Positions 42,987-52,359 of a stretch of 64,000 bases of DNA are shown one piece after another. This DNA is from an uncultured Pseudomonadota bacterium (GTDB taxonomy: Bacteria; Myxococcota_A; UBA796; SXON01). The translations under genes and the position numbers were made by a program. Position 1 is the first letter of the stretch. Each line of letters opens with the position of its first letter. The notes beneath the pieces are model-generated. The model saw nothing but the letters and a program-made list of their open reading frames with translations, did not search any database and was not told where the DNA came from. The stretch is taken from contig CAIMSU010000113.1 of NCBI GenBank assembly GCA_903844155.1, positions 32,361 to 96,360 on the forward strand. The letters are read 5' to 3'.

Positions 42987-43912
42987 CGACGCCGCTCGTC
43001 GTTCTCGCCGATCTCGCGGCGTTCGCCCTGGGCCCGATCCTCGCGGTCGGCGTGATCCAGCGCACCCGCTCGGTCTGGGCGGGGAGGCGCGGGCCGCCGA
43101 TCCTGCAGCCGTGGTTTGACCTGCAGCGGCTCGTTCGCAAGACGGCCGTCTATGGCCACACCGCCACCGCGATCTTCCGGGTCGCGCCGTGGGTCGGGCT
43201 CGCCGCGGCGATCGCCGGTGGTGTCGTGGTGCCGATCCTCGGCGTGGCGCCACTGTTGAGCTTCCCACTGGACTTTGTGTGGCTGGCGTACGCGTGGGGG
43301 CTCGGGCGCGCGGCGCTGATGCTCGGCGCGCTGGACACGGGCAGCGCCTTTGAGGGCATGGGCGCGGCGCGGGAGGCGACGTTCGCGACGCTCGTGGAGC
43401 CCGCGTTGTTCCTCGTGTTTGGGGCGTTGTCGCTGCTGACCGGGCAGCACGCGCTCGCCGGCCTGCTCGCTGTTCAACCGACGTCCGGCGGCGACGTGTT
43501 CGTGTGGGGTGCGAGCGTGGCGGCGCTGACGGTCGTGGTGCTGATCGAGGGCGCCCGTCTCCCCGCGGACGATCCGGCCACGCACCTCGAGCTCACGATG
43601 GTGCACGAGGTCATGGTGCTCGATCACAGCGGCCCAGAGCTGGCGGCGATCCAGGCGACCGCCGCGCTCAAGCTGGCGCTGGGAATCGGGATGCTCGCAG
43701 CCCTGCTGAACCCGTGGAGCGGCGACCAGGGTGCGATCGGCCTCGCGCTCGGATGCAACCTGGCGCTCTCCCTTGGGCTGGCCGTGGCGATCGGATCGAT
43801 GGAGTCCCTTGCGGCCCGTCTGGCGACGCGGGACGTGCCCCGGTACCTCCTCGGCGCTGTCATCGCGGGTGGCGTGGCGTTGTTGGGCACCTTGTGGCAG
43901 GGTGCTGCTTGA
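42983..43912 (+). CDS. Ehr-type complex, HyfC/NuoH-like membrane subunit
   Basis: 309 residues, eight or so membrane helices. It anchors the hydrophilic arm in the membrane. Landmarks: QPWFDLQRLVRK on the first cytoplasmic loop, MGAAREATFATLVEPALF, and LPADDPATHLELTMVHEVMVLDHSGPELA near 195-225 (quoted in parts: DDPATHLELT, HEVMVLDHSG), which is the HyfC/EchB version of the NuoH quinone-site loop. Starts at GTG 42983 within the previous stop and ends TTGA, shared with the next gene. Confidence 0.9.
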   Translation: MTTPLVVLADLAAFALGPILAVGVIQRTRSVWAGRRGPPILQPWFDLQRLVRKTAVYGHTATAIFRVAPWVGLAAAIAGGVVVPILGVAPLLSFPLDFVWLAYAWGLGRAALMLGALDTGSAFEGMGAAREATFATLVEPALFLVFGALSLLTGQHALAGLLAVQPTSGGDVFVWGASVAALTVVVLIEGARLPADDPATHLELTMVHEVMVLDHSGPELAAIQATAALKLALGIGMLAALLNPWSGDQGAIGLALGCNLALSLGLAVAIGSMESLAARLATRDVPRYLLGAVIAGGVALLGTLWQGAA

Positions 43913-44547
43913 CGTCGCTCCTCCTCGCGTTCCTTCTGGTGCTGCTGGCGCCGTTGTTCCTTGCGAATTGGCGCACCAGCCTCGCGGGCCTCGCCGGCCA
44001 GGGGGTGTTGTTGGCGGCCATGAACTACCGGTTGCACGGCGCGGAGCTCACGGCCGCGAACCTGTTGAGCGTGGTCGACCTCGCTGTCCTGCGTGGGCTC
44101 GTCGCGCCCGTCGTCCTCTACCGCGTGCTCCAGGACCGCAACGCGCCGGATCGGAACGACGTGCTCCCGCCTAACATGCTGGCCTGGGCCGCCGCGATCG
44201 GCGTCGTCCTCCTCGCCTTTCGTGTCGCCTCGGACCTCGTCCCGCTCGACAGCGACGCCCGGATGCTCACGGCGGTGTGCGGCTCAGGCGTGCTCCTCGG
44301 TTTCCTCGTCCTGGCCACCCAGGTGGGCGTGTTCAGCCAGATCATCGGCGTCCTGCGCCTCGAAAATGCGGTCGCCCTTTTTGAGCTCGGACTGCCTGAG
44401 CGATCGGGCGATGCCGCCGGCTTCCTCGGTCTCGCGCTCGGACAAGCCCTGGTGTATCTCGCCACCATCGCCTTGTGCCGCTACTACCTGCACGAAGCCC
44501 CCGTCGTGGCGATCGCCGACCCGGCGCCTGAGTTCGACGATGACTGA
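43909..44547 (+). CDS. Ehr-type complex, HyfE-like membrane subunit
   Basis: 212 residues from TTG 43909 (TTGA overlap with the HyfC-like gene). About six helices. The first part is a Leu/Ala-rich helix (LLLAFLLVLLAPLFLANW); the conserved NuoK-like segment is SQIIGVLRLENAVALFELG with the buried Glu. Length and order match HyfE, which follows HyfC/HyfD in hydrogenase-4 operons. A long frame from 43504 in the same phase overlaps the HyfC-like gene and is not the start. Confidence 0.85.
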   Translation: MTSLLLAFLLVLLAPLFLANWRTSLAGLAGQGVLLAAMNYRLHGAELTAANLLSVVDLAVLRGLVAPVVLYRVLQDRNAPDRNDVLPPNMLAWAAAIGVVLLAFRVASDLVPLDSDARMLTAVCGSGVLLGFLVLATQVGVFSQIIGVLRLENAVALFELGLPERSGDAAGFLGLALGQALVYLATIALCRYYLHEAPVVAIADPAPEFDDD

Positions 44548-45955
44548 GCTGCTGCGCCCGGGCAGGCCCCGCGTCCTGGCGGCGGCGGGCGTCGTCGGAC
44601 TCGCGGCGGCGCTCTCGCTCGGCTTCGTGGCGCCCGCAGCCCTCGGCCCGTACTTCCAGATCGACGCGACGGCACGACTGTTCCTGGCGTTGATCCACAT
44701 GGTCTTTTTGGGGATCGCCTACAACGTCTGGACCCGCCTGCCGGGTTCCGAGGTGGCGGTGGAGGACCGCAGCTTCACGACGGCCTGGCAGGTCGGGCTC
44801 TGCTTTGCCTTTCTCGCCGCCGCCGACCTCTCCATCCTCGCCAACCACTTCGTCGGGGGCTGGGTGGCGCTGGAGGCCACCTCGCTGGCCGCTGCCCCGC
44901 TGATCGTCCGGCCGGGTGCGCCCTCGTCGACCCAGGCTTCCTGGCGCTACTTCCTGTTCTCGTCGGTCAGCTTGTCGCTCGTGCTCCTGGGCTTTCTCTG
45001 CATCGCCCGCGGCATGACCGGTCAGGGGCTGGGCGACCTGTTCATCGCGCCATTCTCAGCAGAGCCGCTCCCCCGCGAGGCGCCCGGGAGCTGGGCGACG
45101 CTCGGCCTCGGCCTGATCGTGCTCGGGTACGGCGCCAAGCTCGGGCTTGCGCCGCTGTACATGTGGCTGCCCGAGACCTACCAGGAGGCGCCGGCCGCTG
45201 TCACGTCGATGCTGGCCGCGATCCAGTTCAATTGCACGCTGGTCGGGCTGATTCGCGTGCTGCAGGTGTATCGGGTCGGGCACGAGGCGATGCTCAGCGG
45301 CGAGCTTGTTGGGTTGGGGCTCGCGTCGTTGGCCCTCGCGACGGCCAGCATCATCGCCACGACCAACCTGCGACGCCTGTTGGCGTACGCCTCGATCCTG
45401 CACGGCGGCATCATCGCGATCGGGCTCGGCATCGGAGCGGGCGCCGGCTTTGGGGTGCTCCTCTACGCCGTCAGCAACGCGTTCATCAAGGCGATGTTGT
45501 TCCTCACGGCCGGCAAGATCGAGGCGCAGTACGGGACGCAAAGCACGACTGCGATCCGCGGCGTCATCAAGGGCCTGCCGTACAGCGGGCTGTTCCTGAT
45601 GGCCGGCACGTTCGCGCTGCTCGGCTTTCCGCCATTCGGGAGCTTTGTCGGGGAGCTTCTCATCCTCTCCGGGCTCGTTCGGGGCGGCTACCTGTTGACG
45701 TTCGCCTCGGTGGGGTTCCTCGTCACGGTGAGCTTCGTGGCGACGGGTCGGACCGTCTTTCCGATGATCTGGGGCGAGCAGGATGCGTCGCACCCCGGCG
45801 GCGCCCCTCCCATGCCCACGCTCGCCCCGCAGACCTTCGTCTCCTTCGTCCCGAAGCTGCTGTTCCTCGTCGCCCTCGTGGTGCTTGGGCTGCACCTGCC
45901 GGACCCCGTGAACGCGCTTTTTCGGCAGGTCGCCGTCACCCTGGGGGACCCGTGA
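44540..45955 (+). CDS. Ehr-type complex, HyfF/NuoN-like antiporter subunit
   Basis: 471 residues from ATG 44540, overlapping the previous stop by 8 nt. About 13 membrane helices. Landmarks: NHFVGGWVALEATSL (helix 5 Glu), YGAKLGLAPLYMWLPETYQ, APAAVTSMLA, LRRLLAYASILHGG, NAFIKAMLFLTAGKIE, and FPPFGSFVGEL. It is the second antiporter-like subunit, so the complex has at least two potential ion channels, as in HyfB/HyfF. Its stop overlaps the large-subunit GTG. Confidence 0.9.
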   Translation: MTELLRPGRPRVLAAAGVVGLAAALSLGFVAPAALGPYFQIDATARLFLALIHMVFLGIAYNVWTRLPGSEVAVEDRSFTTAWQVGLCFAFLAAADLSILANHFVGGWVALEATSLAAAPLIVRPGAPSSTQASWRYFLFSSVSLSLVLLGFLCIARGMTGQGLGDLFIAPFSAEPLPREAPGSWATLGLGLIVLGYGAKLGLAPLYMWLPETYQEAPAAVTSMLAAIQFNCTLVGLIRVLQVYRVGHEAMLSGELVGLGLASLALATASIIATTNLRRLLAYASILHGGIIAIGLGIGAGAGFGVLLYAVSNAFIKAMLFLTAGKIEAQYGTQSTTAIRGVIKGLPYSGLFLMAGTFALLGFPPFGSFVGELLILSGLVRGGYLLTFASVGFLVTVSFVATGRTVFPMIWGEQDASHPGGAPPMPTLAPQTFVSFVPKLLFLVALVVLGLHLPDPVNALFRQVAVTLGDP

Positions 45956-47403
45956 GGGCGCTTGCGGTCGATCGCGTTGCGAGCTGGCTCCCGGAGCTCG
46001 GCTGGCGCGATTGGCTGGCGAGCCCCGAAGTGGGGCGTCCGGTGGCGGTTTTTGGACGAAACGCCGGCGATGGTCGCGTTGAGTTGACGGCGGTGCTTGA
46101 CCACGGTGTGGACGGCCTCGCCGTTGTCGCCACGCGCGTCGCCGCGGGTGTCCCCCAGCCGAGTCTCGCCGCGGCGGCGCCCGGGCTGGCCGGCTTTGAG
46201 CGGGAGATCCACGAGCAGTGCGGGATCGCGTACGTCGGGCACCCGTGGTTGAAGCCGGTGCGCGCGCAAGGCGCCGACAGCGCCGCGGCGATGGACGCCT
46301 ACCCCTACTACGCGGTGGAGGGCAAGCCGGTACACGAGGTCGCGGTGGGACCGGTCCACGCGGGGGTCATCGAGCCGGGGTCGTTCCGGTTCCAGTGCCA
46401 CGGCGAGCGCGTGTTGCACCTCGAGATCCAGCTCGGATACCAGCATCGGGGCGTGGAACGCCTGTTGTTGGCGAAGGCGCCCGGGGGGCTGGAGCGGGCC
46501 GTGCCGCTCGTCGAGACGGTCGCCGGCGATAGCTCCGTCGCCCACGCGATCGCATTTTGTCTGGCGTTGGAGGCGCAGGAGCCGGTATCCGCGGAGGTCG
46601 CGCTCTCCCGCGGCATCCTGCTGGAGCTCGAGCGCGTCGGCATCCACCTCGCCGGATTATCGGGGATGGCGGCGGATATCGCGCACCTGCAGGCGGCGGC
46701 GGGCTACGGCCGGCTGCGGACCGTCGTCATCAACGCCTCGATGCGGCTCTGCGGCAGTCGGTTTGGGCGCGGAGGCGTGCGCCCGGGGGCTTGCGGGTAC
46801 GCGCTCGACGCCGAGGGGCGCGCCGGGCTCGCGAACGCCATCGCGACGCTCAAGCACGATCTCCCCGCGATCGACGAGCGTTTTTTCGGGGACCTCGCCG
46901 TGCGGCGTCGCTTCGTGGGCGTCGGGGTGCTGGACATGAAGCGCGCCACGGAGATCGGGATGGTCGGGCTGTGCGCGCGGGCCTCGGGTGTGCGTGTCGA
47001 CCAGCGGATCGGTGGGATCTACGAGCAGTTTCCACTTCCATCCACCACTGCGGCCACGGGAGACTGCTGGGCCCGCGAGTGGCTGCGGATGCGCGAGATT
47101 CACGAGTCCCTGGCCTGGTTGGCCCGCGTGCTGGAGGGCCAGCCCGGGTGGGCAAGGGGCCCGCGAACAGCGTTCTCGCCCGGCCGATCCCGCCTTTGCG
47201 TAGGCGTGGCGGAGGGCTGCCGAGGGGAGGTCGTCTACGCGCTCGAGACGGACGCCGCCGGCGACGTGGTGCAGGTCAAGGTGCAGGACCCCTCTTTCCG
47301 GAACTGGATGGGGTTGCAGGTGGCCGTACGGGACAACGAGATCGCGGACTTCCCGATTTGCAACAAGAGCTTTGACCTCTCCTACTGTGGGCACGACCTG
47401 TGA
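45952..47403 (+). CDS. Ehr-type complex, NuoC-NuoD/HyfG-like large subunit without nickel ligands
   Basis: 483 residues from GTG 45952. Residues 1-110 form a NuoC-like domain (FEREIHEQCGIAYVGHPWLKP); the rest is NuoD/HyfG-like with GYQHRGVERLL, LSRGILLELERVGIHLAGL, FGRGGVRPG and a final SFDLSYCGHDL. In [NiFe] hydrogenases the two metal motifs are RxCGxC and DPCxxC. Here they read ETVAGDSSVAHA and FDLSYCGHD, so all four cysteines that hold the Ni-Fe site are lost or shifted. H2 chemistry is therefore not expected. The partner small subunit keeps its cluster cysteines, as in energy-converting hydrogenase-related complexes. Confidence 0.88.
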   Translation: MRALAVDRVASWLPELGWRDWLASPEVGRPVAVFGRNAGDGRVELTAVLDHGVDGLAVVATRVAAGVPQPSLAAAAPGLAGFEREIHEQCGIAYVGHPWLKPVRAQGADSAAAMDAYPYYAVEGKPVHEVAVGPVHAGVIEPGSFRFQCHGERVLHLEIQLGYQHRGVERLLLAKAPGGLERAVPLVETVAGDSSVAHAIAFCLALEAQEPVSAEVALSRGILLELERVGIHLAGLSGMAADIAHLQAAAGYGRLRTVVINASMRLCGSRFGRGGVRPGACGYALDAEGRAGLANAIATLKHDLPAIDERFFGDLAVRRRFVGVGVLDMKRATEIGMVGLCARASGVRVDQRIGGIYEQFPLPSTTAATGDCWAREWLRMREIHESLAWLARVLEGQPGWARGPRTAFSPGRSRLCVGVAEGCRGEVVYALETDAAGDVVQVKVQDPSFRNWMGLQVAVRDNEIADFPICNKSFDLSYCGHDL

Positions 47404-48146
47404 TCTGGGAATCTCTTCGGGTTCGCCTGCAGCAAGGCTGGCCGTTCATCCCAGACCCCCGCGCCGCCATGCCCGCAGGCTACCGCGGCCTGCCGGTCGT
47501 GACGGACGTCCCGTGCGCTGCTGGCTGCACCGCTTGCCTCGACGAGTGCCCGACGGAGGCCATCGTGATCGCTGAGGGTCGCGTGCAAATCGACCTCGGC
47601 CGGTGCGTGTATTGCGGGCGCTGCGAGGAGGTCTGTCCGGTCCATGCGTTCAAGTTCACCGCAGACCCGAAGCAGGGCGGGCGGTCTCTGGGCGATCTCG
47701 TGGTCACGGCTGGAACGCGGCCAACGGTCGCCCGTGACGTCGACCTGGCGCGGATCTTCGGGCGGTCGCTCAAGCTGCGGCAGGTCTCAGCGGGCGGCTG
47801 CAACGCCTGCGAGCTGGAGCTGAGTGCCCTCGCGAACGTGAATTTTGACGTCCAGCGTTACGGCATCGAGTGGGTGGCCTCACCGCGCCATGCCGACGCG
47901 CTGGTCCTGACCGGGCCGTTGACCGAGCACATGCGCGATGCGGTCCGGCTGACGTGGGAGGCCATGCCCGACCCCAAATTCGTCGTCGCGTTCGGGGCCT
48001 GCGCGATCTCAGGCGGGCTCTACCGGGAAGGCCACATCGATCGGGCCTTTCTCGGGGAGCACATCCCAGCGCTCTACCTGCCCGGATGTCCGCCGCACCC
48101 GCTGACCTTCGTGCATGGGATCCTCGATCTTCTGGGGGTGCGGTAG
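47400..48146 (+). CDS. Ehr-type complex, fused 2x[4Fe-4S] ferredoxin (HyfH/NuoI-like) and small subunit (HyfI/NuoB-like)
   Basis: 248 residues from GTG 47400. Residues about 35-95 hold two ferredoxin motifs: CAAGCTACLDECP (one extra residue in the first gap) and CVYCGRCEEVCP. Residues about 120-248 are a NuoB/HyfI-like domain with GGCNACELE, VVAFGACAISGG and PGCPPHP, the four Cys for the proximal [4Fe-4S] cluster. All electron-transfer cysteines are intact, unlike those of the large subunit. The fusion of HyfH and HyfI order into one chain saves one subunit. GTGA overlap with the large subunit gene. Confidence 0.9.
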   Translation: MIWESLRVRLQQGWPFIPDPRAAMPAGYRGLPVVTDVPCAAGCTACLDECPTEAIVIAEGRVQIDLGRCVYCGRCEEVCPVHAFKFTADPKQGGRSLGDLVVTAGTRPTVARDVDLARIFGRSLKLRQVSAGGCNACELELSALANVNFDVQRYGIEWVASPRHADALVLTGPLTEHMRDAVRLTWEAMPDPKFVVAFGACAISGGLYREGHIDRAFLGEHIPALYLPGCPPHPLTFVHGILDLLGVR

Positions 48147-48172
48147 CCAGCATCCGCGCGATACCTTGCTCC

Positions 48173-48763
48173 ATGCCCACGATCCGTCTCTCCCGCCCGA
48201 CGCCACTCACCACCGACGAGATCCACGCCCTTCCGGCGTTCGCAACGGTCAGCGACGCCGGAACCGAGGAGCGCGTGCGGATCACCCTCGATCTTGCAGA
48301 GCTTCTGCCGGTCGTCTACGCGCTTGGCGCAACACTCGCGGGCTTTACGGTCACCCTCGACGCCGAGCTCATGCCCGTCCCGGCTGCGCCCCCCGCGCTG
48401 GAGGCGGGTGCTGACCCCTGGAAGCTCCTCGACGAGGGCGATGCCCGCGCCGAACAGGCCTTTCGCGCGATCGCGCTCGACGCCGCTGGGCGTGCGCGTG
48501 TGCAGACGATGCTCGCCTCGCCGGATGCCACGGCGATCGCGAACGCCTGCCGAATTGCCCGGTGGACCGGGTGGAAGTCGGGCGTGCAGCTTGTCCGCAA
48601 GCTCGTGCCCCACCCCAACGCTGCCGTCCGCAAGGAAGTCGTCCTCGCCCTCGGTGAATTGGCCGGGCCCTCGCTCACGATGGCGGTCCGTCCGCTCAGG
48701 ACGGATCCGGACGCTGACGTGCGCGCTGCGGCGCTCGTGGTCCTCAAGCAGTGGGGCGATTGA
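48173..48763 (+). CDS. HEAT-repeat protein downstream of the Ehr-type operon
   Basis: 196 residues from ATG 48173, 26 nt after the small subunit stop. The C-terminal third shows two HEAT-like helical repeats (HPNAAVRKEVVLALGEL, DPDADVRAAALVVLKQW). The N-terminal part has no domain I recognise. It could be an assembly or docking protein for the complex, but only position suggests this. A frame from 47870 in the same phase is antisense-like inside the small subunit and was rejected. Confidence 0.6.
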   Translation: MPTIRLSRPTPLTTDEIHALPAFATVSDAGTEERVRITLDLAELLPVVYALGATLAGFTVTLDAELMPVPAAPPALEAGADPWKLLDEGDARAEQAFRAIALDAAGRARVQTMLASPDATAIANACRIARWTGWKSGVQLVRKLVPHPNAAVRKEVVLALGELAGPSLTMAVRPLRTDPDADVRAAALVVLKQWGD

Positions 48764-48840
48764 GCGGATCAGACGGGCGATTTCCGTCGCGCACGCACCC
48801 GCCCTGCGGGTAGACTCCGGCGGTCCCCGAGGCCCGGATC

Positions 48841-49605
48841 ATGCTCACCGCCGTACTCCTCGCCTGCCGGTCGCCGATGCCGTCCACCCCTGCTGGTTCG
48901 GACAGCAGCGCCGGGTTCGTCGCCCCGAACGGCTCGGACAGCGGCCCGCCTGCCGGCGATTCCACCCACGACAGCGTGGCCACTGACAGCGCGGACTCCG
49001 GTGCCGGCAGCGACTCAGCTTCGGACACCGGCATCCCGCAGGACGGCCCCGTTGGCCCCGGCGGCTGCCCGTCGTGGTTCCCGGTGGACGTGGTCGGCAC
49101 CGTCTGGCATTACGACTTCACGGATTTTCAGGACACCGAGACGGCCATCGGCCAGAGCGTCTGGGACGGTCAGGAAGGGTGGGTCGTGGAGTCCGTGGGG
49201 ACAGACCTCGATGTCCTTGTGTGGTACGCGTGTGACAGCTCGGCCGTGTACCAGATCGGCGTGAACTCCCCGCTGATTGCTGGGTTCGAATATGCCTGGG
49301 AGCCACCGCTGGATCTCCTGCCCGCCTCGCCCCGCGAGGGCGACTCCTGGACCCAGCAGGTGCGTTTCGCCCAGCCCCCGTGGAACGGGGACTACGGTGG
49401 GCCCGTCACAAGGGGCGGGAGTGTCGGTGCCCCGAAGCGCGTGACCGTGGCCGCCGGCACGTTCGAGGTCTACCCGGTCACCGGCAACCAAGAGGCGCCG
49501 GAGGTGTTCGAGACGGACTACGCGAGCGGGGTTGGGTGGGTGCAGCGGGTCGGCACGGACGAGCCGTCAGACACACTTTTGTCCTACTCGGTGCCTTGGT
49601 CCTGA
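48841..49605 (+). CDS. Lipoprotein of unknown function with Ser/Asp spacer
   Basis: 254 residues. Minimal signal peptide MLTAVLLAC (lipobox). A 60-residue spacer rich in Ser, Asp, Gly and Thr is followed by a beta-rich domain (WHYDFTDFQDTETAIGQSVW, GWVVESVGTDLDVLVWYAC), which resembles small secreted domains of unknown function. The N-terminus is short and an upstream start is not available in frame. Follows the HEAT gene by 77 nt. Confidence 0.6.
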   Translation: MLTAVLLACRSPMPSTPAGSDSSAGFVAPNGSDSGPPAGDSTHDSVATDSADSGAGSDSASDTGIPQDGPVGPGGCPSWFPVDVVGTVWHYDFTDFQDTETAIGQSVWDGQEGWVVESVGTDLDVLVWYACDSSAVYQIGVNSPLIAGFEYAWEPPLDLLPASPREGDSWTQQVRFAQPPWNGDYGGPVTRGGSVGAPKRVTVAAGTFEVYPVTGNQEAPEVFETDYASGVGWVQRVGTDEPSDTLLSYSVPWS

Positions 49606-49647
49606 CGGCGCTCGGCAGCCGGGTCTTTTTCGGCGTACGCTGACAGC

Positions 49648-52266
49648 ATGTCCGGTCGCCTTTCCCTCCTCCTCCTCCTCCCCGCCCTCGCCTGCCATGC
49701 CCGGTGGTCGGCGAGCCCCGGCGATAGCGCCCCGCCCGCGGACCTCGTCACGCCGCTGACCGTCGATCAGGTGCGCGCTGGCGTTGTGACCGACCCCGCG
49801 GCGCTGTTTGGGGGCGTGTCCGCGGAGGGGCGGGTCGGCGACGTGAAAATCTACAACGATCGCGCACAATTCGTCATCCAGCAGGTCGGCGAGAGCAACT
49901 ACTACGTGGAGTACGGCGGGGGGTTGATCGACGCGGACATCGTCCGGCCCGCGGGGCAGCCGGGCCGCGATCTGGTCGACGAGCTCGCCGTGATGATCGG
50001 CCTCGGGCGGGTCGTGGATGCGACGACCGTGGCTGTCGACGACGACGGTGCTGACGGCATCGCGCGCGTGCGGGTGGAGGGCGACACAGCGCCCATGCAC
50101 CTGATCACCGGCGCGGTCGAGGATCCCGGCCTCGTCGCCGACCTGCACCTCCACGTCGACACAACCTACGAGCTCAAGCCCGGCGAGCGCGCCCTGACCG
50201 TCACGACCACCGTCCAGAACAACGACAGCACCGATGCCACCGTGCAGATCGGCGACGTCGGCATCGTGTCCTTTGACGTCGGGGAACACTGGGCGTCCGG
50301 CGTCGGCCTCGGCGATCCAGGCTCCGCGGCGGGGCTGTACAACGGCGTCGTCGGGCAGCACAACGAGGTTGCTGTGGGCATTCTCGGCGATGGCGCGGAC
50401 CTGCAGCAGGGCGCGATCGGCCAGATCCTCGGCGCGCTCGCGGCCAGCATTGACGGATTCTCGGACACGGTGACGATTCCGGCGGGCGGAACCCAGAGCT
50501 ACACGCGCCGCATCGGCGTCGGACCTGACCCGGCGAGCCTGTTGACGGAGTCGTGGCAGCGGACGAACGTGGCGAAACAGAAGCTCGGCGGAACCGTCGA
50601 GGACACCGCCGGCCATCCCGTCCCGGGCGCGCGGGTCCACGTGCTCGACGCCACCGGCGCACCCGAATCCCTGGCGTTTGCCGATGGGTCTGGCGCCTGG
50701 ACCGCGACCGTCCCGAGCGGCCCCGTCACCGTCGTGGCGACCGGGCGGGGCAGTGGCAACGTCGTCGACCTACCGCTCGGGCACGCCCAGATCTCGCCCT
50801 ACGAGGTCGACCAGGCCGCCTCGCTCGCGACGCTCAGCAGCGGCGCCACCGCCATCCCGTTCGCCGAGGGCTACGGCTACTCCGCGGCGACCAGCCCGCA
50901 GGCTGCGCTCACGCTCAGCGCGCCGGGCTGGCTCGACGTCACCGTGGCCGACGGGCTCCCCGCCGTCGTCCGCGTCGACCGCCTCGACCCGGACGTCGCC
51001 AACGACACCCGCATCGTCCCCAACCGTCCCAAAGGCAGCCAGATCTACGGTTTTGTCCGCGATGGCGACATCAGCCTGCCGGTCGAGCCGGGGAACTACC
51101 ACGTCGTCGTTCACCGGGGCGTCCGCGACGAGGTGTGGACGCAGGACGTCCAGGTTGCGTCGAATGAACACCTGGCGTTGACAGCCAGTATTGCGCCCGC
51201 CTACACACTCGACGGCGTCTGGGAGGGCGACCCGCACAGCCACGCCGCCCCGTCGGCCGACGGCGGGATTCCCATGGAAGACCGTCTGCTTGTCCACGCA
51301 GCCGACGGCATCGACATCCACTTTGGGACCGATCACGACCACATCGCCGACTACCGCCCCCTGATCCCCGCAATGGGCCTCCAAAACGTGCTCCACAGCG
51401 TGCTCGCCGACGAGTGCAGCCCCGTCCTGCGCGGTCACTTCAATATCTGGCCGGCGCAGGAAGGCCTTCCCGGCCCCAACCATGGCGCGCCGCTGTGGTG
51501 GCTCGGGTACACCGACACGGAGGAGATCTTCGGCTGGATGCGCGCGGCCGTGGTGCCCGGCGGCGTCGTCCAGGCGAACCACCCAGTTGGAAGCTCGGGA
51601 ATGTTGAGCTTCGCGGGCTATGACCCGACGACGGGGAAGGTCAGCTCCCGCGATCACTGGGCGAGCGACTTTGACGCCATGGAGGTGCTGAACTCCGACA
51701 AGCACGACGATTACTGGCCTTACTACCTGGATCTGCTGCGACGCGGCAAGCAAGTGATGCCGGTTGGCGTCTCCGACAGTCACACCTACACGGGTGGAAA
51801 CCCTGGGATAAACGTCACCTTTTTTGACGCCGAACTCCCAATCGCGCAGTACAGCGACGCGGGGCTGCTCGCCGCCGTCGCCCGCCGTGCGACCGTCGCG
51901 AGCCACGGCCCGTACATCGATGCGCGCGTCGCGGGGGTGTGGGCGCCGGGGGCGGTCGTCGGGCCTGGCACGCTGGATGTGGCGGTCAAAGCACCTAGTT
52001 GGATGCCGGTCGAGACGGTCACGCTCTGGCAGGATGGCGAGGCCATCAGCACCGTCTCGTGCACGGGAACCGCGCCAACCCCCTGCGCAACAAGCTTTTC
52101 CCTCGATCCCTTCGCAGACGCTGTCTACGTCGTGACCGCAGAGAGTGTCAATTCGCCGATGGTCGACGCATGGCCGGGTGAGCTGGCCTGGGCGGCGACT
52201 TCGGGGATCTACGTGGACGTCGCCGGCGACGGGTGGACCGCGCCGTACCCCTGGATCGTGGAGTAG
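49648..52266 (+). CDS. CehA/McbA-type PHP-domain metallohydrolase lipoprotein
   Basis: 872 residues; the signal peptide ends LPALAC (lipobox). Residues 30-510 are beta-rich, including a carboxypeptidase-regulatory-like segment (GGTVEDTAGHPVPGARVHV). From about 525 the PHP-type metal site appears: GDPHSHAAPSADGG, GTDHDHIADY, QANHPVGSSG and PVGVSDSHTY. These resemble the CehA/McbA family, whose members hydrolyse phosphoester or carbamate bonds. The substrate here is unknown. The plan is exported enzyme on a lipid anchor with an extra beta domain. Confidence 0.75.
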   Translation: MSGRLSLLLLLPALACHARWSASPGDSAPPADLVTPLTVDQVRAGVVTDPAALFGGVSAEGRVGDVKIYNDRAQFVIQQVGESNYYVEYGGGLIDADIVRPAGQPGRDLVDELAVMIGLGRVVDATTVAVDDDGADGIARVRVEGDTAPMHLITGAVEDPGLVADLHLHVDTTYELKPGERALTVTTTVQNNDSTDATVQIGDVGIVSFDVGEHWASGVGLGDPGSAAGLYNGVVGQHNEVAVGILGDGADLQQGAIGQILGALAASIDGFSDTVTIPAGGTQSYTRRIGVGPDPASLLTESWQRTNVAKQKLGGTVEDTAGHPVPGARVHVLDATGAPESLAFADGSGAWTATVPSGPVTVVATGRGSGNVVDLPLGHAQISPYEVDQAASLATLSSGATAIPFAEGYGYSAATSPQAALTLSAPGWLDVTVADGLPAVVRVDRLDPDVANDTRIVPNRPKGSQIYGFVRDGDISLPVEPGNYHVVVHRGVRDEVWTQDVQVASNEHLALTASIAPAYTLDGVWEGDPHSHAAPSADGGIPMEDRLLVHAADGIDIHFGTDHDHIADYRPLIPAMGLQNVLHSVLADECSPVLRGHFNIWPAQEGLPGPNHGAPLWWLGYTDTEEIFGWMRAAVVPGGVVQANHPVGSSGMLSFAGYDPTTGKVSSRDHWASDFDAMEVLNSDKHDDYWPYYLDLLRRGKQVMPVGVSDSHTYTGGNPGINVTFFDAELPIAQYSDAGLLAAVARRATVASHGPYIDARVAGVWAPGAVVGPGTLDVAVKAPSWMPVETVTLWQDGEAISTVSCTGTAPTPCATSFSLDPFADAVYVVTAESVNSPMVDAWPGELAWAATSGIYVDVAGDGWTAPYPWIVE

Positions 52267-52359
52267 CGCGCTGGCCGCGGAGGACCGCGGAGAGAAAAAT
52301 CCAAATACGCGTGAAAACTGGCACTCAGTGTAAGCTTGCGAAAAGCTGTCCAGACGTGG

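Noticed and set aside
45952..48146. Group 4 [NiFe] hydrogenase with H2 activity
   Set aside because: Both large-subunit cysteine motifs are lost, so Ni-Fe binding is not possible; annotated as Ehr-type.
52300..52345. Sigma-54 (-24/-12) promoter around TGGCACTCAGTGTAAGC
   Set aside because: The GG-to-GC spacing is 12 nt where 10 is required.
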